A stretch of 64,000 nt of DNA from Candidatus Planktophila versatilis (GTDB taxonomy: Bacteria; Actinomycetota; Actinomycetes; Nanopelagicales; Nanopelagicaceae), in the NCBI RefSeq assembly GCF_002288265.1, contig NZ_CP016778.1, positions 186,001 to 250,000 on the forward strand, in the 5' to 3' direction. Positions 45,219 to 54,567 of the stretch are shown here, piece by piece. How positions within the stretch are numbered: the first letter of the stretch is position 1; the number at the start of each line of letters is the position of its first letter. Both the position numbers and the translations under genes were made by a program. The notes under the pieces were generated by a model. That model ran no database searches. It was not told the DNA's origin and saw nothing but the letters and a program-made list of their open reading frames with translations.

Positions 45219-46787
45219 ATGACAACAACAGAACCAATTCGTTCCAGCAGCCCAGAGCTCTCAGCGATGACCCTTCCTAAATTAAAGGAAGTTGCGTCTC
45301 AACTCGGTATTGATAACGCTGCCAAGCTAAAAAAGGATGCACTCGTAACAGCAATCGCAGATCTCCAGGCGTCAAACCGCGAGGCAGCTAAGGCTGAGCG
45401 CGAAGCACGCCGGGAAGCTCGCAATGCAAAGAAGGGCAACCGCGAGAATAAGAATTCCGATAATTCAAATAACTCAGATGATGATGACGATGAAGATTCA
45501 TCAGATAACAGCGCACCTCAGGACCGTAATTCAGGTGAGCGCGAAGACCGTGGTGGCCGTAACCGTGGACGCGACCGTAACCGTGGACGCGACCGCAATC
45601 GCGACCGTGGAAACCGGGAAGAGCGTGAGCCAGTAGTTGGTGAAGATGATGTTTTGGTTCCAGTAGGCGGACTCGTCGACATTATGGATAACTACTCATT
45701 TATTCGTACCGGTGGATACCTGCCAGGGCCAAATGATGTTTATGTTTCACAGGGACAAGTACGTAAGTACGGTCTTCGTAAAGGTGATGTTGTCACCGGA
45801 CAGGTTCGCCAAGCACGCGAAGGTGAAACTCGTCAAAAGTACAACCCACTCATCACTCTTGAAACAATCAATGGCGCACCATATGAAGAAGCTCGCAACC
45901 GAGTTGAATTCGGCAAGCTTGTTCCGCTCTACCCACAAGAGCGTCTTCGCCTTGAGACAGAGCCAAATATTCTTACCACTCGCGTGATTGACTTGATCGC
46001 TCCGATTGGAAAAGGTCAGCGCGGACTTATTGTTTCGCCTCCTAAAGCGGGTAAGACCATGGTCTTGCAGGCAATTGCTAACGCGATTACAACAAACAAC
46101 CCTGAGTGTCACCTCATGGTTGTGCTCGTTGATGAACGCCCAGAAGAAGTCACCGATATGCAGCGCAGCGTGAAGGGTGAAGTTATTGCTTCGACTTTCG
46201 ACCGCCCAGCTGATGACCACACAACAATTGCCGAGCTTGCAATCGAGCGTGCGAAGCGTCTGGTTGAAATGGGTCACGATGTCGTAGTACTTCTTGACTC
46301 AATCACACGTCTTGGTCGCGCCTATAACATCGCAGCTCCAGCATCTGGCCGAATTCTTTCCGGTGGTGTTGATTCAGCAGCGCTCTATCCACCAAAGAAG
46401 TTCTTCGGTGCAGCTCGTAATATTGAAGATGGTGGATCGCTGACCATTCTTGCAACAGCTCTAGTTGATACCGGATCTCGTATGGATGAAGTGATCTTCG
46501 AAGAGTTCAAGGGAACCGGAAACATGGAACTCATCCTTGATCGCAGAATGGCCGATAAGCGAATCTTCCCAGCAGTTAACGTTGTTGCATCAGGTACACG
46601 TAAGGAAGAAATCCTTATGGGAACTGAAGAGCTCAACATTGTCTGGAAACTACGTCGTGTTCTGCACGCACTTGAACCACAGGCAGCACTTGAACTCTTG
46701 CTCGAGAAGATGAAGGGCACAAAGTCCAACGTTGAATTCTTGATGCAGATTCAGAAGACAACATCAGGACCGGACGACAGTAAGTAA
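45219..46787 (+). CDS. rho: Transcription termination factor Rho
   Basis: A 522-residue helicase. An N-terminal SAP-like Rho-N motif (L-P-K-L-K-E-V-A-S-Q-L-G-I) is followed by a long charged insert (about 50-140) with a Lys/Arg stretch, an Asp/Asn/Ser stretch and Arg/Asn/Gly repeats, as in other actinobacterial Rho proteins. The RNA-binding cold-shock-like domain and the ATPase core follow (Walker A P-P-K-A-G-K-T-M, Walker B V-V-V-L-L-D-S-I-T-R, Q-loop and R-loop). The insert gives extra RNA binding in relatives. Confidence 0.95.
   Translation: MTTTEPIRSSSPELSAMTLPKLKEVASQLGIDNAAKLKKDALVTAIADLQASNREAAKAEREARREARNAKKGNRENKNSDNSNNSDDDDDEDSSDNSAPQDRNSGEREDRGGRNRGRDRNRGRDRNRDRGNREEREPVVGEDDVLVPVGGLVDIMDNYSFIRTGGYLPGPNDVYVSQGQVRKYGLRKGDVVTGQVRQAREGETRQKYNPLITLETINGAPYEEARNRVEFGKLVPLYPQERLRLETEPNILTTRVIDLIAPIGKGQRGLIVSPPKAGKTMVLQAIANAITTNNPECHLMVVLVDERPEEVTDMQRSVKGEVIASTFDRPADDHTTIAELAIERAKRLVEMGHDVVVLLDSITRLGRAYNIAAPASGRILSGGVDSAALYPPKKFFGAARNIEDGGSLTILATALVDTGSRMDEVIFEEFKGTGNMELILDRRMADKRIFPAVNVVASGTRKEEILMGTEELNIVWKLRRVLHALEPQAALELLLEKMKGTKSNVEFLMQIQKTTSGPDDSK
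45558..45593 (+). repeat. 18-bp tandem repeat in the rho insert
   Basis: Two perfect copies of an 18-bp unit (45558-45575 and 45576-45593) encode R-N-R-G-R-D twice, followed by decayed copies. It expands the Arg-rich RNA-binding insert. Confidence 0.85.
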
Positions 46788-46913
46788 GCTCACTTTCCCG
46801 CGTGGATTTTGTGGATTACTGCTTTTAAGAGAAGATTGACCCCTATTGCCACCCCATGGCGATGAACTGGTTCACCGTTAATCACGGACCCAGCCATAGA
46901 AAAGGAAAAGAAG

Positions 46914-47129
46914 ATGAAGAAAGATATTCACCCAGAATATAAAGAGACCCAAGTAACCTGTGGTTGCGGTGAAAAGTTTGTCACCCGCTCAACAGTTGCA
47001 AGTGGATCTATCTACGTTGAAGTTTGCTCAGTCTGCCACCCGTTCTACACAGGTAAGCAGCGCATCCTTGACACCGGTGGACGCGTCGCTAAGTTCGAAG
47101 AGCGTTTCGGTAAAAAAGCAGCTAACTAG
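46914..47129 (+). CDS. rpmE: 50S ribosomal protein L31 (zinc-binding form)
   Basis: A 71-residue protein with the C-x-C (T-C-G-C-G-E) and C-x-x-C ([12 protein letters not shown]) pair that binds zinc, marking the C+ form. The 126-bp gap after rho holds its leader with a good AAAGGAAAAG ribosome-binding site. A strong terminator follows. Confidence 0.95.
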   Translation: MKKDIHPEYKETQVTCGCGEKFVTRSTVASGSIYVEVCSVCHPFYTGKQRILDTGGRVAKFEERFGKKAAN

Positions 47130-47139
47130 CTTTCCAAAG

Positions 47140-47179
47140 AGACCGCATCGCAGCCGAAAGGTTGCGGCGCGGTCTTTTT
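47140..47179 (+). terminator. Rho-independent terminator after rpmE
   Basis: Stem GACCGC (47141-47146) / GCGGTC (47169-47174), a 2x2 internal mismatch, then CGCAGCC / GGTTGCG (one G-T pair) around a GAAA tetraloop, followed by TTTTT. prfA starts 61 bp later. Confidence 0.88.
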
Positions 47180-47239
47180 ATTTCTCCAAAGAAACAAAAA
47201 GAGTTATTCAGAATTACGAGCGAGAAAGGATGAGGTCAT

Positions 47240-48322
47240 ATGGCTAACGATCGTTTTGCATCAGCACATGAGATGGTGCGTGAATATCAAGAACTTGAAA
47301 CAAAGATGGCCGACCCATCCATCCATGAAGATCAAGGTAACGCCCGTAAATTAGGTCGTCGCTATGCCCAACTTGGTCCAGTCGTTGCTGGATTTAATGC
47401 GTGGAAATCTGCCGCAGATGATTTAGAGGCAGCAAAAGAGATGGCCGAAGATGATGCATCTTTCGCCTCTGAAATTCCGGCGATGCAGGAAACTGTTGAG
47501 GCGGCGGCGCAGAAGTTAGAAGAGTTGTTATTGCCGCGCGATCCTAACGATGACCGCGATGTCATTATTGAAGTCAAAGCTGGCGCTGGCGGAGATGAAT
47601 CGGCGCTCTTTGCTGGCGATTTAGTACGTATGTATCAGCGCTATGCCGAAAAGCGTGGTTGGAAAATTGAAATTCTAGATATGAATGAATCAGAACTCGG
47701 TGGCTATAAAGATATTTCGATGGCGGTGAAATCAAAAGGAACGCCAGAGCCTGGAACAACACCGTATGCACGACTTAAATTTGAAGGCGGAGTACATCGC
47801 GTGCAACGGGTGCCAGAGACTGAGAGCCAAGGACGTATCCACACCTCAGCTGCCGGCGTACTTGTCTTGCCGGAAGCAGAAGAAGTTGATGTTGAGCTGA
47901 ATATGAATGATGTGCGCGTAGATGTCTATCGCTCATCCGGTCCCGGAGGACAGTCGGTAAACACCACTGACTCTGCGGTGCGACTTACTCACGTTCCCAC
48001 TGGCATTGTCGTTTCGTGTCAGAACGAGAAATCTCAACTACAGAATAAAGAATCAGCCCTTCGCATCTTGCGTGCTCGCCTTTTGGCCGATGCGCAAGAG
48101 AAGGCTGAAGCTGCTGCAATGGCCGAGCGCAAAAGCCAGGTGCGCACAGTTGATCGTTCTGAGCGAATTCGCACATATAACTACCCAGAGAACCGCCTGA
48201 GTGATCACCGCGTGAATTACAAAGCAAATAACTTAGATGCTGTCCTTAACGGTGAGCTAGATGAGGTTGTGCAAGCACTCCTCGATGCTGACAGAGCAGC
48301 AAAGCTCTCCGCTACTAACTAA
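47240..48322 (+). CDS. prfA: Peptide chain release factor 1
   Basis: A 360-residue RF1 for UAA and UAG. Catalytic G-G-Q in S-G-P-G-G-Q-S-V-N; the codon-recognition tripeptide is P-E-T in Q-R-V-P-E-T-E-S, an actinobacterial variant of P-x-T. prmC, whose product methylates the GGQ glutamine, follows after 21 nt. Confidence 0.95.
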   Translation: MANDRFASAHEMVREYQELETKMADPSIHEDQGNARKLGRRYAQLGPVVAGFNAWKSAADDLEAAKEMAEDDASFASEIPAMQETVEAAAQKLEELLLPRDPNDDRDVIIEVKAGAGGDESALFAGDLVRMYQRYAEKRGWKIEILDMNESELGGYKDISMAVKSKGTPEPGTTPYARLKFEGGVHRVQRVPETESQGRIHTSAAGVLVLPEAEEVDVELNMNDVRVDVYRSSGPGGQSVNTTDSAVRLTHVPTGIVVSCQNEKSQLQNKESALRILRARLLADAQEKAEAAAMAERKSQVRTVDRSERIRTYNYPENRLSDHRVNYKANNLDAVLNGELDEVVQALLDADRAAKLSATN

Positions 48323-48343
48323 CGATAAAGCCTGGCGAAAACA

Positions 48344-49198
48344 ATGGAACTTACCTTCAAAGAATTCTTACGAAGCGGTAAGGAGCAGTTATCAGCTGCA
48401 GGCTTTGCTGAGGTCGAAGCAGAACATCTCCTTGCACACACACTTGGCTTAACTCGCATGGATCTACATAACCCACTCACAGTTGAAAATGCACTGACTG
48501 CAATTGGAGATATTTCAATTGTGGAAGAGACTTTCTGGAAGCTACTTGATCGCAGATGTGCCAACGAACCTCTGCAATATCTCACTGGTGTTGCTTACTT
48601 TAGACATCTAGAGATCAAAGTCGGTCCTGGCGTTCTAGTGCCACGGCCTGAGAGTGAGTTACTCGTTGAATCAGTTCTTACCCATATTGAAAAGCTAAGT
48701 GGCGCTGTTAGCGTTGTTGATCTCGGTGCGGGTTCTGGCGCCCTTGCGCTAGCAATTGCTACCGAAGCGCCCAATACTCATGTGATTGCAGTAGAGAAGA
48801 GTGCAGAAGCAATTTACTGGCTGAAAGAGAACATCTCTTTTATTGATGAAAAAGTGCGCATAGTTGAATCAGATGTATCGACTGCACTCGATGGCGTGAA
48901 ATGCGATGTGGTCATCGCAAATCCGCCATATATTGCTGACGGACAAGAGTTGCCAGCTGATGTGCGCGAGCACGAACCTGCAATAGCCCTCTTTGGTGGG
49001 GCAGATGGAATGAAAGCGCCAAGGCTTTTTATCGCAGCTAGCGCGCGGTTGCTTAAGCCTGGAGGATTCCTTGCAATTGAACATCATGAATCACAGGGTG
49101 ATGAAATTGCTGCTGTACTAAATATTGATTTCCAAGATATTCTTCTGCATCAGGATTTAACTGGACGTCCGCGTTTTACCACCGCGGTGAGGAGATAA
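48344..49198 (+). CDS. prmC: Release factor glutamine methyltransferase PrmC (HemK)
   Basis: A 284-residue SAM-dependent enzyme. An N-terminal helical substrate domain is followed by V-D-L-G-A-G-S-G-A-L-A-L (SAM loop) and the catalytic N-P-P-Y in V-I-A-N-P-P-Y-I-A. It methylates the glutamine of GGQ in RF1 and RF2, both encoded in this window. It is 2 nt ahead of the YrdC-like gene. Confidence 0.94.
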   Translation: MELTFKEFLRSGKEQLSAAGFAEVEAEHLLAHTLGLTRMDLHNPLTVENALTAIGDISIVEETFWKLLDRRCANEPLQYLTGVAYFRHLEIKVGPGVLVPRPESELLVESVLTHIEKLSGAVSVVDLGAGSGALALAIATEAPNTHVIAVEKSAEAIYWLKENISFIDEKVRIVESDVSTALDGVKCDVVIANPPYIADGQELPADVREHEPAIALFGGADGMKAPRLFIAASARLLKPGGFLAIEHHESQGDEIAAVLNIDFQDILLHQDLTGRPRFTTAVRR

Positions 49199-49200
49199 CG

Positions 49201-49842
49201 ATGGCTCCTCGGGTCGACCTTAAAAAAGGTGAAGCAAAGAACCATGTGGCAAAGGCTCTTAAATCTATTCGCGATGGTTACGTCATCGTGGTGCCAGCCG
49301 AGCATGGCTACATTTTTCTAGCGGATGCCTTCTCTCATTTTGCAGTGCGTGCGATGCATGTCTTGCGTGGTGATGAGCTAGGAATATCCGCCCAAGTTCT
49401 CTGTCATTCAGCCCAGACGGTGCAAGGCATTACGCGAGATGTGCCGGGCGATGCACAGAAATTGATGGATGAATTCTGGCCGGGCTTACTCTCACTTAAT
49501 CTGGCACCTAACCGAGGACTTAATTGGGATCTTGGTGATGACAACTCACTTGATTTAATTAGCATCAGAGTTCCAAAATCACGTTTCCTGCGCGCTCTGC
49601 TTAAAGAGTCAGGTCCACTTGCCGCAGCTAGTGCTTCACCGGCAGGAGATGCACCGATGCTCGCAGTTGATCGCAGTGCAATCAAGAGCTGGGATGTTGC
49701 AACCGTATTTGATAACGGGGTGCTGAAATCAGGCCAGCCCACAACTGTGATTGAACAGAGAAATGGCGGACTTCACATCCTGCGCGAAGGCGCTATTTCG
49801 GCTGCCCAAGTGAGAAAAATCGCCCCGAGCGTTTCTGAATAG
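49201..49842 (+). CDS. Diverged YrdC/Sua5-family protein
   Basis: A 213-residue protein with the outline and position (after prmC) of L-threonylcarbamoyladenylate synthase (TsaC/Sua5), which makes the precursor of tRNA t6A37. However, the family P-T-x-T-x-Y-G-L loop reads P32-A-E-H-G-Y-I-F-L, and the K-x-R substrate motif reads R56-G-D. S-A-S-P-A-G-D near residue 144 corresponds to the usual S-A-N-x-S-G. The enzyme may be inactive or specialised, so a second, normal TsaC would be expected elsewhere. Fold assignment is fairly secure, activity is not. Confidence 0.65.
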   Translation: MAPRVDLKKGEAKNHVAKALKSIRDGYVIVVPAEHGYIFLADAFSHFAVRAMHVLRGDELGISAQVLCHSAQTVQGITRDVPGDAQKLMDEFWPGLLSLNLAPNRGLNWDLGDDNSLDLISIRVPKSRFLRALLKESGPLAAASASPAGDAPMLAVDRSAIKSWDVATVFDNGVLKSGQPTTVIEQRNGGLHILREGAISAAQVRKIAPSVSE

Positions 49843-49863
49843 TCACTACCTACCAAGAACTAT

Positions 49864-49869
49864 TAGGCT
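49864..49869 (+). promoter_or_regulatory. -10 element of glyA (leaderless type)
   Basis: TAGGCT lies 7 nt before the glyA ATG at 49877, in the 34-bp gap after the YrdC-like gene. Confidence 0.5.
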
Positions 49870-49876
49870 GACACCC

Positions 49877-51139
49877 ATGTCCGAAACCTTCTATGGCCCA
49901 GATTTCACACTTCTTTCCAAGCAAGACCCTGATATTGCTGCGGTGTTGCTCTCGGAACTCAAGCGTCAACAGACCAATCTGCAACTGATTGCCTCCGAGA
50001 ACTTCACATCACGCGCGGTACTCGCAGCCCTCGGTTCAACGCTATCGAATAAATATGCGGAAGGTTATCCGGGCAAGCGTTACTACGGTGGGTGTGAAGA
50101 AGTTGATAAGGCCGAGAATATTGCGATCGAGCGCGCACAGTCTCTCTTTGGTGCAGAGCATGCAAATGTGCAACCCCATTCAGGTGCGAGTGCAAATATC
50201 GCGGTCTATCAAGCATTTACTAAGCCAGGAGATACCGTCCTTGCGATGTCACTTCCACATGGTGGTCACCTGACCCACGGATCCAAAGTTAACTTTTCCG
50301 GTAAATGGTTCAACATCGTTTCTTACGGTGTGCGCCAAGACAATGAACTTATTGATTACGACGAGCTGCGCGACTTAGCTATTGCCAATAAGCCGAAGAT
50401 GATTTGTTCAGGTGCAACGGCTTACCCATCGTTGATTGACTTTGAGAAAGTACGCGCAATCTGCGATGAAGTCGGTGCGATCATGTGGGTAGATGCTGCT
50501 CACTTCATTGGACTCGTTGCCGGTAAAGCGATTCCTTCACCTGTGCCATATGCAGATGTAGTTTCATTTACTACTCACAAAGTACTGCGCGGCCCACGTG
50601 GTGGAATGATTTTATCCAAGGCAGAGCACGCAGCAGCAATTGATAAGGCAGTCTTTCCTGGCATGCAGGGTGGACCAATCATGTCGGCAGTTGCAGGCAA
50701 AGCGATCGCACTTGCAGAGTGTGCAACTCCGGCCTATCAAAAGTATGCAAAAGATGTCATCGTCAACGCCCAGTCATTGGCCAAAGCCCTTGAAGCAGAA
50801 GGCATGCGCGCAGTTTCTGGTGGAACCCAGACCCACTTGGCGCTCATTGACATTCGCTCAACCGGGGTTAATGGAAAAGTAGCTGACGAGCGTTGTGGCG
50901 CAGCCGGCATAGTTCTTAATAAGAACTCAATTCCTTATGATCCAGAAGCACCATCAGTCACATCAGGTATTCGCGTGGGAACACCAGCAACTACAACGCA
51001 GGGAATGGGAACAGGGGAGATGAAGACAATCGCATCTCTGATTGCTCGCGCCATTAAGACAGATGATGCATCGGCACATGCTGCGATTAAATCTGAAGTC
51101 CACGCTCTTACCGCACGCTTTCCTATCTACGAGGCGTAA
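49877..51139 (+). CDS. glyA: Serine hydroxymethyltransferase
   Basis: A 420-residue PLP enzyme that interconverts serine and glycine and charges tetrahydrofolate with a one-carbon unit. The PLP lysine is in T-T-H-K-V-L-R-G-P-R-G-G. L-I-A-S-E-N-F-T-S and Y-A-E-G-Y-P-G-K-R-Y-Y-G-G-C are intact. It has its own leaderless promoter between prmC and the wecA-type gene. Confidence 0.95.
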   Translation: MSETFYGPDFTLLSKQDPDIAAVLLSELKRQQTNLQLIASENFTSRAVLAALGSTLSNKYAEGYPGKRYYGGCEEVDKAENIAIERAQSLFGAEHANVQPHSGASANIAVYQAFTKPGDTVLAMSLPHGGHLTHGSKVNFSGKWFNIVSYGVRQDNELIDYDELRDLAIANKPKMICSGATAYPSLIDFEKVRAICDEVGAIMWVDAAHFIGLVAGKAIPSPVPYADVVSFTTHKVLRGPRGGMILSKAEHAAAIDKAVFPGMQGGPIMSAVAGKAIALAECATPAYQKYAKDVIVNAQSLAKALEAEGMRAVSGGTQTHLALIDIRSTGVNGKVADERCGAAGIVLNKNSIPYDPEAPSVTSGIRVGTPATTTQGMGTGEMKTIASLIARAIKTDDASAHAAIKSEVHALTARFPIYEA

Positions 51140-51152
51140 GTAACCCACTGCA

Positions 51153-52244
51153 ATGCGTGAGTACTTAGTAACCCTGCTCTTAGCGGCAGCGCTGTGCTAT
51201 GTAATCACTCCATTTGTGCGCACCTTGGCAATTAAGGTCGGCGCCGTTGCTCATATTCGTACTCGCGATATTCACACAACTCCAACTCCACGTTGGGGCG
51301 GCCTTGCGATGTGGATAGCCATGGCGCTCACCTTTGCCATAGTCAATCATTTATCACTTGTTGGAAAATCTTTCGGTCGTGAAACAGTTGGAATATTCCT
51401 GGCCGCCACGCTATTGGTTGCAATTGGATTAGTTGATGATCGCTTTGAACTCGATGCCCTCACCAAATTAGCAGGCCAAGCACTTGCTGCAGGAATATTG
51501 CTCCTCTTCGGTATTCAAGTTTTGTGGTTACCAATTAATGGCGTTATCACTTTGCCACCCAGCATTGGTCAATTAGTGACTGTCTTGATAGTCCTGGTAA
51601 CAATTAATGCAGTCAACTTTATTGATGGGCTAGATGGTTTGGCAGCTGGCATCGTGGCAATTTCAGGGGCCGCTTTCTTTGCCTTCGCCTACCTGCTCGC
51701 CGTTGTCTATGGCTTTAATCGCGCAGGTGCACCATCTCTGATTACCGCAGTGATTATTGGTGTCTGTATTGGATTTCTGCCACATAATGCTCATCCAGCC
51801 AAGATTTTTATGGGCGATTCCGGCTCGATGTTCCTTGGCTTATTACTTGCCGCTTCTGCAATCACATTAACCGGACAGATTGATCCCAATGCAATCTCTG
51901 CCGAGAAGTTAGGGCCCACACTGCTTCCACTCGCTCTTCCCTTTGCAGTCCTTGCTATTCCACTTATTGACCTATTTTCGGCCATCATCCGCAGATTACG
52001 TGCAGGTCAATCTCCATTTAGTTCAGATAAAGAGCATATTCATCACCGATTATTGCGTGCTGGAAATTCACATTTGCGCACTGCGCTGATTATGTATGTG
52101 TGGACCGCGACTATTGCACTTCCTGTTGTGGTTTCAGCATTTGAACCGCTCTGGGTCTCAGCACTCGTTGCTGGCCTCATGCTGGCATTTGCGATTTACT
52201 TCACAAGAAGCGGAGGGCGTAAATATGAGCAAGCAAAAAAGTAA
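51153..52244 (+). CDS. Undecaprenyl-phosphate sugar-1-phosphate transferase, WecA/TagO type
   Basis: A 363-residue polytopic MraY-like enzyme with about 11 helices. Catalytic motifs are V-D-D (G-L-V-D-D-R-F), N-F-I-D-G-L-D-G and F-M-G-D-S-G-S-M, with H-I-H-H-R-L-L-R at the cytoplasmic loop. It links a sugar phosphate (usually GlcNAc-1-P) to undecaprenyl phosphate, the first step of arabinogalactan, teichoic acid or other surface glycans. The position before the ATP synthase genes matches rfe/wecA in mycobacteria. Confidence 0.9.
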   Translation: MREYLVTLLLAAALCYVITPFVRTLAIKVGAVAHIRTRDIHTTPTPRWGGLAMWIAMALTFAIVNHLSLVGKSFGRETVGIFLAATLLVAIGLVDDRFELDALTKLAGQALAAGILLLFGIQVLWLPINGVITLPPSIGQLVTVLIVLVTINAVNFIDGLDGLAAGIVAISGAAFFAFAYLLAVVYGFNRAGAPSLITAVIIGVCIGFLPHNAHPAKIFMGDSGSMFLGLLLAASAITLTGQIDPNAISAEKLGPTLLPLALPFAVLAIPLIDLFSAIIRRLRAGQSPFSSDKEHIHHRLLRAGNSHLRTALIMYVWTATIALPVVVSAFEPLWVSALVAGLMLAFAIYFTRSGGRKYEQAKK

Positions 52245-52653
52245 TGAAGCGCAGCTACTGCGAGGCGCCCTCGTTCCAACGTTGCTTGTTGGTCTGATTG
52301 CAATTGTGGTCTTCACTATTATTCAAGGACTTTCCGGATTTTACGGAGCACTCCTTGCGCAAGCAGTCGTGCTGATTTATTTCTTAGTGCATATCTTCGT
52401 TTCCAAAATTTCACGCAATCTTGATCCCATGAGCACCATGGCACTGGCGATGTTCTCCTACTTTGCCAAGTTCTTACTTCTCGGAGCTTTTTTATGGGCG
52501 CTGACTACCTACACTGATCGTTCCAGTATCGACCGAACCAGCTTTGGCGTCACTGCTATCGCCCTGACCTTCGCCTGGCTAGGCGGAGAAATCGCCAGTT
52601 ATTTGAAGTTGAAAACTCATCTACCATTACCCCATGACCAACGAACCAGCTAA
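52225..52653 (+). CDS. AtpI-like membrane protein of the ATP synthase operon
   Basis: A 142-residue protein with four membrane helices (about residues 14-33, 38-58, 73-93 and 107-126), located where actinobacteria encode an AtpI-like accessory protein before atpB. The start ATG 52225 follows GGAGG at good spacing and overlaps the end of the wecA-type gene by 20 bp; an earlier in-frame ATG has no ribosome-binding site. AtpI helps c-ring assembly in other bacteria. Assignment rests mainly on position and helices. Confidence 0.65.
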   Translation: MSKQKSNEAQLLRGALVPTLLVGLIAIVVFTIIQGLSGFYGALLAQAVVLIYFLVHIFVSKISRNLDPMSTMALAMFSYFAKFLLLGAFLWALTTYTDRSSIDRTSFGVTAIALTFAWLGGEIASYLKLKTHLPLPHDQRTS

Positions 52654-52837
52654 CCGCCGAGACGAGAACGCTCTCTGGTCAATCTTCGGCTATCTCATAT
52701 CAGGGCTTCTTTTCTGGGGGGGAGCTGGCTGGGCGGCAGACCATTTTCTTGAGACCACTTACCTGACCCTTGTGGGTCTTTTGGTGGGAGCCGGAGGGGC
52801 GCTTTACCTCATCTGGCTGCGATTCGGCCGCGAGTAA
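52634..52837 (+). CDS. AtpZ-like small membrane protein of the ATP synthase operon
   Basis: A 67-residue protein with two helices (Y-L-I-S-G-L-L-F-W-G-G-A-G-W and L-V-G-L-L-V-G-A-G-G-A-L-Y-L-I-W) joined by a short loop, the pattern of AtpZ/AtpI accessory proteins (family includes Mg2+/Ca2+ uptake roles). It overlaps the preceding gene by 20 bp. A gap of about 90-130 bp with a small GGTAAG/CTTTACC dyad leads to atpB. Confidence 0.7.
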   Translation: MTNEPANRRDENALWSIFGYLISGLLFWGGAGWAADHFLETTYLTLVGLLVGAGGALYLIWLRFGRE

Positions 52838-52965
52838 GTGAGCCGAAGCATATAAATCCCCAGGCTTTGGATTTCACAGGGAGCCGGTTTTGCCCATAAG
52901 GTAAGCCTGCTTTACCGCTTCCCCAGCGAATGGTTACAACCCTTTTAGAGTTTCAAGGAGTGTGT

Positions 52966-53757
52966 GTGCGCGCGTTTGTTAACTTATACGCAGCTGGTGA
53001 TGGATTCGTCCCACCAAGCACTAACGACTTCAACCTTCCTCCACTTACTGAATCAATTCCTTGGCTGACTAAGCCCGTTCTACTTGTTTTTCTCTCCGTA
53101 ATTCTCGTTTCAGTTTTCTTCATTCTCTCTGCCCGCAAAGCGGCAGTAGTTCCTTCGAAGCTGCAATTTGCTGGTGAAAGCATCTACGCCTTTGTCCGTA
53201 ATGATCTTGCTCGCGATGTTATCGGCCATGAATTCATGCGCTTTGTGCCATACCTATTCACCCTCTTTACCTTTGTACTCACCAACAACATCTTTGGAAT
53301 CGTTCCATTCTTGCAATTCCCAGCAATGTCTCACGTTGCCTTCCCATACGTGCTTGCAATCTTCTCATTCGGAGTCTTTCACTACGTTGGAATTCGCAAA
53401 AAGGGTCTGGGCGCATACCTGAAAGAGATTGCCTTTATGCCAGGTGTTCCTAAGCCGGTTTACATCTTGCTGACACCAATTGAAATTGCCACATTCTTCC
53501 TCGTGCGTCCATTGACGCTCTCACTTCGTCTCTTTGCAAATATGTTCGCGGGCCACTTGCTCTTGCTCGTATTCATTATGGGTGGTGACTACATGTTGCA
53601 TGATTCACATCTGATCATGAAGTTGTTTAGCCCATTCTCATTTGCATTCGGTATTGCCCTTACATTCTTCGAATTTATGGTGCAATGCCTTCAGGCATAT
53701 ATCTTCACCCTGCTTACAGCTCTCTACATCGCCGGCGCCCTTGCCGACGAGCACTAA
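52966..53757 (+). CDS. atpB: ATP synthase Fo subunit a
   Basis: A 263-residue proton-channel subunit. The essential arginine is in P-L-T-L-S-L-R-L-F-A-N-M-F-A-G-H, followed by the L-x-x-F-x-x-Q-A-Y-I-F-T-L-L-T segment. Start: GTG 52966 is favoured because AAGGAG lies 5 nt upstream; an in-frame ATG at 52930 (12 residues more) has no ribosome-binding site. First of the eight structural genes. Confidence 0.92.
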   Translation: MRAFVNLYAAGDGFVPPSTNDFNLPPLTESIPWLTKPVLLVFLSVILVSVFFILSARKAAVVPSKLQFAGESIYAFVRNDLARDVIGHEFMRFVPYLFTLFTFVLTNNIFGIVPFLQFPAMSHVAFPYVLAIFSFGVFHYVGIRKKGLGAYLKEIAFMPGVPKPVYILLTPIEIATFFLVRPLTLSLRLFANMFAGHLLLLVFIMGGDYMLHDSHLIMKLFSPFSFAFGIALTFFEFMVQCLQAYIFTLLTALYIAGALADEH

Positions 53758-53798
53758 ACGCACCACCTAATGAATAACCAAACGAAAGGTAAGAAAAA

Positions 53799-54002
53799 AT
53801 GACAGGCACACTCAACCTGGTCGGTTTTGGCCTATCAGCAATTGGTCCAGCAATTGCAACAGGAATGATCTTCGCTGCTTATATCAACGGCGTAGCTCGT
53901 CAGCCAGAAGCACGTAGCGTTCTCCAGCCAATCGCGTTCCTCGGATTCGCACTTGCTGAAGCACTCGCACTCTTCGGTCTCGTACTCGCATTCGTTCTCT
54001 AA
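53799..54002 (+). CDS. atpE: ATP synthase Fo subunit c
   Basis: A 67-residue hairpin of two helices with the R-Q-P-E loop. The proton-binding glutamate is in [10 protein letters not shown]. There is no Gln/Thr sodium-binding pattern in helix 1, so the enzyme is proton-driven. GAAAGG is upstream. Twelve or so copies would form the rotor ring. Confidence 0.95.
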   Translation: MTGTLNLVGFGLSAIGPAIATGMIFAAYINGVARQPEARSVLQPIAFLGFALAEALALFGLVLAFVL

Positions 54003-54027
54003 TAACTAAGAAGGATTAGGAAGACTA

Positions 54028-54561
54028 ATGCGCTCAATTAATTTGCTTGCCGGGGGAGAACCACTCAACCCATTAATTCCGCACACCGCTGAATTAATCG
54101 TTGGTGCAATTGCCTTCACCCTGCTATTCCTAGTGCTTCGCAAGGCGGTAGTGCCAAAGTTTGAAAAGGCATTTACTGACCGCACCGAAGCAATTCAAGG
54201 CGGTTTAGAGCGAGCCGAAAAAGCGCAGGAAGAAGCACAGCGCGCTCTCGTTCAATACAACGAACAACTTTCATCTGCGCAAGGTGAAGCATCACGACTT
54301 CGGGAAGAGGCGCGCGTTCAAGGCGCAGCGATTATCGAAGAGCTTCGCACAAAGGCGCAAGAGGAAGCGGCTCGCATCACAGCAGCAGCACATGCATCTA
54401 TTGAGGCAGAACGTCAGCAAGCAGTGACATCACTTCGTAATGAAGTGGGCGCACTTGCAGTCGAGCTCGCATCAAAGATTGTCGGGGAAGCGCTAGATGA
54501 CCAGGCCCGTCAATCACGGATCGTGGATCGCTTTATCGAAGACCTCGAGAAGAGTAAGTAA
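54028..54561 (+). CDS. atpF: ATP synthase Fo subunit b
   Basis: A 177-residue peripheral stalk protein: one membrane helix near residues 20-40, then a long Glu/Ala/Arg coiled coil (E-R-A-E-K-A-Q-E-E-A-Q-R-A-L) that dimerises and contacts delta. It precedes atpH by 6 nt. Confidence 0.93.
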   Translation: MRSINLLAGGEPLNPLIPHTAELIVGAIAFTLLFLVLRKAVVPKFEKAFTDRTEAIQGGLERAEKAQEEAQRALVQYNEQLSSAQGEASRLREEARVQGAAIIEELRTKAQEEAARITAAAHASIEAERQQAVTSLRNEVGALAVELASKIVGEALDDQARQSRIVDRFIEDLEKSK

Positions 54562-54567
54562 GGAAAA

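Noticed and set aside
52902-52917. GGTAAG/CTTTACC dyad upstream of atpB considered as terminator or operator
   Set aside because: Short and without a T tract or conserved partner; not enough to call a regulatory site.
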